Part shown: in pieces, positions 59,193 to 64,000 of the stretch
Position numbering within the stretch: position 1 is the first letter of the stretch
Layout of the letters: each line of letters opens with the position of its first letter
Source: an uncultured Acidimicrobiales bacterium
GTDB lineage: Bacteria; Actinomycetota; Acidimicrobiia; Acidimicrobiales; Aldehydirespiratoraceae
Length of the DNA stretch: 64,000 bases
Reading direction: 5' to 3'
Assembly: GCA_905480195.1 (NCBI GenBank)
Contig: CAJQPN010000004.1
Span: 55,640 to 119,639, forward strand
Notes under the pieces: generated by a model
Databases searched by the model: none
The model's input: the letters and a program-made list of their open reading frames with translations, nothing else
What the model was told of the DNA's origin: nothing
Program-made: the position numbers and the translations under genes

Positions 59193-60344
59193 ATGCCGAT
59201 CCATTTCAGCCCGGAAGAGATGGCAAGCCGACGGGACCGTGCTGTCAAGGCGATCAGTGAACGCCAACTCGACGCGCTCCTGCTCTTCAAACAGGAGTCG
59301 ATGTACTGGCTGACCGGTTACGACACGTTTGGTTTTGCTGCGTTCCAGTGCATGGTCGCCACCGGCGACGGTCGGGTCGTGCTCTTGACCCGGGCTCCCG
59401 ATCGGTGGACGGCCGAGTACACCTCCAATGTCGACGACGTCCGTATCTGGACCGACGTTGAAGGAATGAATCCAGCGGCTGATCTGCGTGCGCTCCTGGC
59501 CGACCTCGGGCTTGAACGCAGCCGCGTCGGTATCGAACTCGACAGCTATGGGCTCAAGGCGGCCGACTGGCGACTGCTCGAAGCGCAACTCGATGGCTTC
59601 GTGAACTGGCAAGACGAGTCGGATCTGATCCAAGAGCTTCGGCGAACCAAAAGCGCGAAGGAGATCGACTATCACCGTCGAGCGGCCGAGCTCGCCGACG
59701 ACGCGTGGGATGCGGCGGTGGCGGGTGCCTGCGCCGGTGCGTTCGAGGGAGAGATCCTCGCTGACATGCAGGGTGCAGTTTTTCGGGGGGGTGGCGATTA
59801 CGCGGGGAACGAGATCATCATCGGCTCCGGTGCGGGGGCGCTCATGGTTCGCTACACGGCGGGGCGCCGGACGCTCGACGCTCAGGACCAGCTCACCCTT
59901 GAGTGGTGTGGCGTCCAGCGTCGGTATCACGCAGCGATGATGCGAACCATCCTGATCGGCGAACCGCCGCCCCAACAGGTCGCGATGCACGCTGCGTGCG
60001 AAGAGGCTCTTGTGGCCTGCGAAGAGACCATCAAACCTGGGGCCACGATGGGTTCTGTTTTCGATGCTCACGCTGGCGTGCTCGATGCCGCCGGTTACGG
60101 TGAGGTTCGTTTGAACGCCTGCGGCTACGGAATGGGTGCGGTCTACGCCCCGATCTGGGTCGACTGGCCGATGCTGTACCACGGGAATCCGCTGACCTTC
60201 GCGCCGAACCAGGTGTACTTCCTGCACATGATCATTCTTGACACCGGTGCCCATCAGGCGATGACGCTCGGTCACTCGATCCTCGTGACCGAGACCGGTG
60301 CGGAGCGACTCAGCCGGTCAGCGCTTGATTTGGTGGTGCGATGA
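59193..60344 (+). CDS. M24 (creatinase/Xaa-Pro dipeptidase-like) family protein without metal ligands
   Basis: 383 residues beginning 5 nt after the dioxygenase stop. Creatinase-like N-terminal domain, then the pita-bread domain: LRRTKSAKEIDYHRRAAELADDA, GSGAGALMVRYTAGRRTLD and MRTILIGEPP. Where metallo-M24 enzymes have D-D-H-E-E, this has LEWCGVQRRYHAAMMRT, CGYGMGAVYAP and GHSILVTE, so most metal ligands appear replaced, as in creatinase, which needs no metal. It may hydrolyse a C-N bond in a small molecule. It overlaps the next gene by 4 nt. Confidence 0.82.
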   Translation: MPIHFSPEEMASRRDRAVKAISERQLDALLLFKQESMYWLTGYDTFGFAAFQCMVATGDGRVVLLTRAPDRWTAEYTSNVDDVRIWTDVEGMNPAADLRALLADLGLERSRVGIELDSYGLKAADWRLLEAQLDGFVNWQDESDLIQELRRTKSAKEIDYHRRAAELADDAWDAAVAGACAGAFEGEILADMQGAVFRGGGDYAGNEIIIGSGAGALMVRYTAGRRTLDAQDQLTLEWCGVQRRYHAAMMRTILIGEPPPQQVAMHAACEEALVACEETIKPGATMGSVFDAHAGVLDAAGYGEVRLNACGYGMGAVYAPIWVDWPMLYHGNPLTFAPNQVYFLHMIILDTGAHQAMTLGHSILVTETGAERLSRSALDLVVR

Positions 60345-61087
60345 GCTCACGAGAGGGCATCGAGTTCGATCGCGGTCGGTTTGATCGAGCAAAACTTGGT
60401 TTCGTGCTGTTGGCGAGCGAGCAGACCATCGAGTCCGAAATGATGCGCTATGTGCCCGAAGGGGTCGGCGTTCATTTCAGCCGGGCGAACAACCCCGACG
60501 AGATCACGGCCACCACGCTCGCTGCCATGCGTGATTCGTTGGCACCGGCCGCTGCGGTCTTGGCACCGAACGCCGACCTTGACGTCATCTGTTACGCCTG
60601 CACGTCGGGTTCGGTCGTGATGGGAGAGGACGTTGTGATTGGTGAGCTGTTACGGGGTTCCAACGCTCGGCAGGCCACCACGCTCGTGTCGGGTGTGTTT
60701 GCAGCCTTCGAAGCGCTCGGGGTTCGACGGGTGGCGGTGGCCACGCCTTACCTCGACGAGGTGAACCGCATCGAAGCTGATTACTTCGCGAACAAGGGCT
60801 TCGACGTCGTTCGACTTGAGGGGCTCAACCTCACCCTCGATTCCGAGATGGTGCGGGTCACGCCGAACTATCTCCGTGACTTCGCGATCAGTGTTGACAG
60901 CCCCGATGCCGAGGCCGTATTCGTGAGTTGTGGCGCGTTGCGGTCGGTCGAGGTGATCGACGAGATCGAGGCGGTGGTCGGCAAGCCGGTGGTGACCAGC
61001 AACCAGGCGATGCTGTGGCACTGCCTCCGCCTCAGCGGTATCGACGACCGACTCGACGGAATGGGCCGGCTCACCCGTGAGCACTGA
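60341..61087 (+). CDS. Aspartate/glutamate racemase superfamily protein (maleate isomerase/arylmalonate decarboxylase-like)
   Basis: 248 residues from an ATG overlapping the previous stop. Two catalytic-type cysteines are visible: CYACTSGSVVMGE and VFVSCGALRSVEVI, each in the expected half of the pseudo-symmetrical fold. This fits maleate cis-trans isomerase or related enzymes. The end overlaps the HyuAB gene start by 11 nt. In pathway terms it could isomerise a dicarboxylate released by the neighbouring enzymes, which is inference. Confidence 0.85.
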   Translation: MSSREGIEFDRGRFDRAKLGFVLLASEQTIESEMMRYVPEGVGVHFSRANNPDEITATTLAAMRDSLAPAAAVLAPNADLDVICYACTSGSVVMGEDVVIGELLRGSNARQATTLVSGVFAAFEALGVRRVAVATPYLDEVNRIEADYFANKGFDVVRLEGLNLTLDSEMVRVTPNYLRDFAISVDSPDAEAVFVSCGALRSVEVIDEIEAVVGKPVVTSNQAMLWHCLRLSGIDDRLDGMGRLTREH

Positions 61088-64000
61088 GACCGGAGGTCGA
61101 TCCGGGGGTACTGAGACCGGGTGGCAGTTCTGGGTTGATCGAGGTGGCACGTTCACCGACGTGGTTGCTCGCCGACCCGATGGTCGAACGGTCACCCACA
61201 AGCTGCTGTCGGAGAATCCTCGCCGCTACGACGACGCTGCAATTCAGGCGATCCGCGATCTGCTCGGTGTTGGCGCCGATGCGCCTCTTCCGGTTGGGCA
61301 GATCGACTCGGTGAAGATGGGGACCACCGTCGCCACCAACGCATTGCTCGAGCGCGAGGGTGAGCCGACAGTCTTCGTGACCACCCGTGGTTTCGCCGAC
61401 TCGCTCCGACTGGGCTATCAGGCGCGCCCCGACCTCTTCGCGCTCGACATCGTGCTGCCCGAGATGCTCTACGAGCAGGTGATCGAGGTCGACGAACGGA
61501 TCGATGCTCACGGCACCGTGGTCACGCCGCTTGACCTCGATGGGGTGCGGGCTGACCTGGTCGAGGCTCGGTCGGCTGGCTTCGATGCGGTGGCGATCTG
61601 TCTGATGCACGGCTATCGCCACACCGATCACGAAGCCCAGGTCGCGGCGATCGCACGTCAGTTGGGCTTCGGGCAGGTGTCGGTCAGCCATGAGGTCAGC
61701 CCCCTGATGAAATTCGTCAGTCGTGGTGACACGACCGTGGTCGACGCGTATCTGTCGCCGATCTTGCGGCGTTACGTCGATCAGATCGACAGCCGACTCC
61801 GAGACGATCGTGTAGGCCCTCGCCTCATGTTCATGCAGTCCAACGGTGGCCTCACCGATGCACACCGTTTCCAAGGCAAGGATGCTCTGCTGTCGGGCCC
61901 GGCGGGCGGGGTCGTCGGCATGGTCCGCACCGCCGAGGCGGCTGGTTTCGATCGACTGCTCGGCTTCGACATGGGTGGCACCTCGACCGACGTGTCGCAT
62001 CACGCGGGTGTGCTCGAACGCACTCACGAGACCCAAATCGCCGGTGTGCGCGTCCGTGCCCCGATGATCGACATCCACACCGTCGCAGCAGGTGGTGGTT
62101 CGATCCTTCACTTCGACGGCGCCCGTATGCGGGTGGGTCCCGATTCGGCGGGTGCCGATCCGGGTCCTGCTGCCTACGGGAACGGTGGCCCGCTCACGAT
62201 CACCGATTGCAATGTTGTGCTCGGCAAACTGCGGCCCGAGTATTTTCCCCATGTCTTCGGCCCCGATGGCGACGAGCCTCTCGATGTCGCTGCAGTCGAG
62301 GCCGGCTTCGAAGCGATGGCCGCGAAGGTCTCGGCTGCTTCCGGGCGCGAAACGCCGGTCGCTGCAGTCGCCGAGGGGTTCTTGGCGATCGCAGTCGACA
62401 ACATGGCCAATGCCATCAAGAAGATCTCGGTGCAACGCGGATATGACGTGACGTCGTACACGCTGGTGTGTTTCGGCGGTGCAGGAGGCCAGCACGCCTG
62501 CCTGGTGGCCGATCAGCTGGGGGTTGCGCGCGTGCACATCCACCCGCACGCCGGGGTCCTCTCGGCCCTCGGGATCGGCCTGGCCGATGTTCGCCATGTG
62601 GCCGATGCGGCGGTTGAGGCGATGCTCGCAGACGCAACCCTCGCTGGTCTCGTCGAGCAGTGGGCCCAACTCGAGTCCGATGGGGCCGCTGCCGTTGCCG
62701 CTCAGGGTGTCGGCACTGACCGCATCTCGTCGTACCGGCGGCTGTCGCTGCGCTACCACGGGTCCGACACGGCACTCGCGGTTGACGCGGGAACGCTCAC
62801 CGAGGTTGTAGCCCGCTTCGAGGCGGTCCATCGTGCTCGCTTCGGCTTCACGTCACCCGACAAGGACCTCGTCATCGAAGGCCTGCAGGTCGAGACAGTC
62901 GGTGCTTCCGATGTGAACGTCGATCATGACCTCGGTCGGTTCGACCCGACCGGTTCGAGTTTCGAACACGACACGACGATGGCCGGGGTCACCGGGCCTG
63001 CCAAGTTCGTGTACCGAGACTCGCTCGGCGCGGGGGCCAGCGTTGACGGGCCGGCGGTGATCATCGAAGCGACGGCAACGACCGTGGTCGAGCCGGGCTG
63101 GACCGCTCGTGTCGCTGCGACCGGTGACCTCGTGCTCGAACGGGTGGTGCCCCTGCCGGCCTCCGCTGCGATCGGCACCTCGGTCGATCCCGTCCAACTT
63201 GAGATCTTCAACAACTTGTTCATGAACATCGCCGAACAGATGGGTGTGGTGCTCGAGAACACTGCGGCGTCGGTAAACATCAAGGAGCGGCTCGACTTCT
63301 CGTGCGCAGTGTTCGACCCGGCCGGCGACCTCATCGCAAACGCGCCGCACATGCCGGTGCACCTCGGGTCAATGAGTGAATCGATCCGATCGATCATTCG
63401 GCAGAACCCGGTGATGGAACCCGGAACCGTCTACGTGATGAACGCCCCGTACAACGGTGGCACGCATCTGCCCGACATCACCGTCATCAAGCCGGTGTTC
63501 GACAGTTCGAGCGACGGTGCAGCGGGACAGCGGGTGATCTTCTTCGTCGCTTCCCGGGGCCATCACGCTGACATCGGCGGCACGGTCCCCGGGTCGGCGC
63601 CGGCTGACTCGACGTCGGTCGAACAGGAAGGTGTGTTGCTCGACAACGTCGTGCTCGTTCGCGGCGATCGTTTCCTGCGGGCCGAGATCGAGGCGCTGCT
63701 GACCGGTGGCGCCTACCCGGCGCGCAATCCTGCTCAGAACATCGCCGACCTCGAAGCACAGGTTGCGGCCTGCGAGAAGGGGACCGCTGAGCTTCGCCGA
63801 ATCATCGATCACTTCGGTCTTGATGTCGTCCACGCCTACATGGGGCATGTGAAAGACAACGCCGAAGAGTCGGTCCGTCGGGTGATCGACGCGCTGAGCG
63901 ATTCGTCGTTCACCTACGAGACAGACGATGGCCATCAGGTCAGCGTTGTCATCACTGTCGACCATGACGACAGGTCGGCCCGCATCGACTTCACCGGGTC
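61077..64000 (+). CDS. Fused hydantoinase/oxoprolinase (HyuA-HyuB), C-terminus beyond the window
   Basis: The frame starts at the GTG overlapping the racemase stop and runs open to the window edge (over 970 codons). The first part is HyuA: WVDRGGTFTDVVARRPDGR, MGTTVATNALLEREG, LSGPAGGVVGMVRTAEAAGF, LGFDMGGTSTDVSHHAG and CFGGAGGQHACLVADQLG. It joins without a stop to HyuB at DPVQLEIFNNLFMNIAEQMGVVLENTAASVNIKERLDFSCAVFD. The ATP-dependent enzymes open hydantoin, 5-oxoproline or related rings; the substrate is unknown. HyuA and HyuB are often separate genes, and here are one chain, as in 5-oxoprolinase. Confidence 0.95.
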   Translation, partial: MSTETGGRSGGTETGWQFWVDRGGTFTDVVARRPDGRTVTHKLLSENPRRYDDAAIQAIRDLLGVGADAPLPVGQIDSVKMGTTVATNALLEREGEPTVFVTTRGFADSLRLGYQARPDLFALDIVLPEMLYEQVIEVDERIDAHGTVVTPLDLDGVRADLVEARSAGFDAVAICLMHGYRHTDHEAQVAAIARQLGFGQVSVSHEVSPLMKFVSRGDTTVVDAYLSPILRRYVDQIDSRLRDDRVGPRLMFMQSNGGLTDAHRFQGKDALLSGPAGGVVGMVRTAEAAGFDRLLGFDMGGTSTDVSHHAGVLERTHETQIAGVRVRAPMIDIHTVAAGGGSILHFDGARMRVGPDSAGADPGPAAYGNGGPLTITDCNVVLGKLRPEYFPHVFGPDGDEPLDVAAVEAGFEAMAAKVSAASGRETPVAAVAEGFLAIAVDNMANAIKKISVQRGYDVTSYTLVCFGGAGGQHACLVADQLGVARVHIHPHAGVLSALGIGLADVRHVADAAVEAMLADATLAGLVEQWAQLESDGAAAVAAQGVGTDRISSYRRLSLRYHGSDTALAVDAGTLTEVVARFEAVHRARFGFTSPDKDLVIEGLQVETVGASDVNVDHDLGRFDPTGSSFEHDTTMAGVTGPAKFVYRDSLGAGASVDGPAVIIEATATTVVEPGWTARVAATGDLVLERVVPLPASAAIGTSVDPVQLEIFNNLFMNIAEQMGVVLENTAASVNIKERLDFSCAVFDPAGDLIANAPHMPVHLGSMSESIRSIIRQNPVMEPGTVYVMNAPYNGGTHLPDITVIKPVFDSSSDGAAGQRVIFFVASRGHHADIGGTVPGSAPADSTSVEQEGVLLDNVVLVRGDRFLRAEIEALLTGGAYPARNPAQNIADLEAQVAACEKGTAELRRIIDHFGLDVVHAYMGHVKDNAEESVRRVIDALSDSSFTYETDDGHQVSVVITVDHDDRSARIDFTG

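Noticed and set aside
61071..62831. Open frame of 586 codons on the minus strand
   Set aside because: Antisense to HyuA, which has unmistakable family motifs on the plus strand.

Overview
The window looks like the replication-origin neighbourhood of a high-GC Gram-positive chromosome. The gene order matches that of actinomycetes such as Mycobacterium tuberculosis: gyrA, gyrB, dciA (DUF721), recF, dnaN, dnaA on one strand, then rpmH, rnpA, yidD, yidC, jag, rsmG, parA, parB on the other. After these come a cwlM/trxA/trxB/anti-sigma/ECF-sigma block and, further on, rpsF-ssb-rpsR-rplI-dnaB. DUF5318, DUF6049, an F420-type luciferase-like oxidoreductase and a TadE-like protein also point to Actinomycetota. 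My best guess is class Acidimicrobiia (Ilumatobacter-like). That is an inference from gene content and order; no 16S gene is present. I saw no insertion sequence, prophage, CRISPR array or rRNA.

Layout. 1-10069 (minus): an edge-truncated haem-dependent N-demethylase, a TadE-like protein and the replication/gyrase block. 10070-15703 (plus): the conserved rpmH-to-parB run, with two parS-type sites. 15805-23369 (minus): a CwlM-like protein, thioredoxin and its reductase, a membrane protein, anti-sigma factor, ECF sigma factor, DegV and DUF6049. 23372-33719 is mixed: an acetyltransferase divergent from a histone-deacetylase-like gene, a CCA-adding-type enzyme, a methyltransferase, DUF5318, a PEP-utilising-domain protein, an MFS transporter, an LLM oxidoreductase, a TetR regulator and an asparaginase. 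34848-38172 is the rpsF-ssb-rpsR-rplI-dnaB operon, with an unusual bS18. 38251-48825 holds exported proteins of unknown function, acyl-CoA genes (enoyl-CoA hydratase, MatB-like synthetase, MaoC), a PLP enzyme, tRNA-Ser, a degenerate GGDEF protein, Aat and cyclophilin-like proteins. 49733-51371 is a compact ECF sigma/zinc anti-sigma/MscS operon. 51332-56766 (minus) is an SDR/ADH/P450/PhnD-like operon. 56814-64000 (plus) is an apparent catabolic operon: MFS, TauD-type dioxygenase, creatinase-like M24 protein, Asp/Glu racemase-family protein and a fused HyuA-HyuB cut by the window edge.

The most striking non-coding signals are three. A perfect 35-bp inverted repeat (36705-36739) carries two consensus DnaA boxes head to head, just upstream of dnaB. 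A perfect 36-bp palindrome (15703-15738) touches the parB stop codon and has a CRP/GlxR-like core. A parS palindrome lies at 13952-13965, with a variant inside rsmG. The most striking protein oddities are a bS18 with a Gly-Asp-Arg repeat tail, an ECF sigma gene whose conserved N-terminus has no ordinary start codon, and several enzyme-family members missing their catalytic residues (the CwlM-like protein, the GGDEF protein, the M24 protein, the HD part of the CCA enzyme and the second cyclophilin-like protein).
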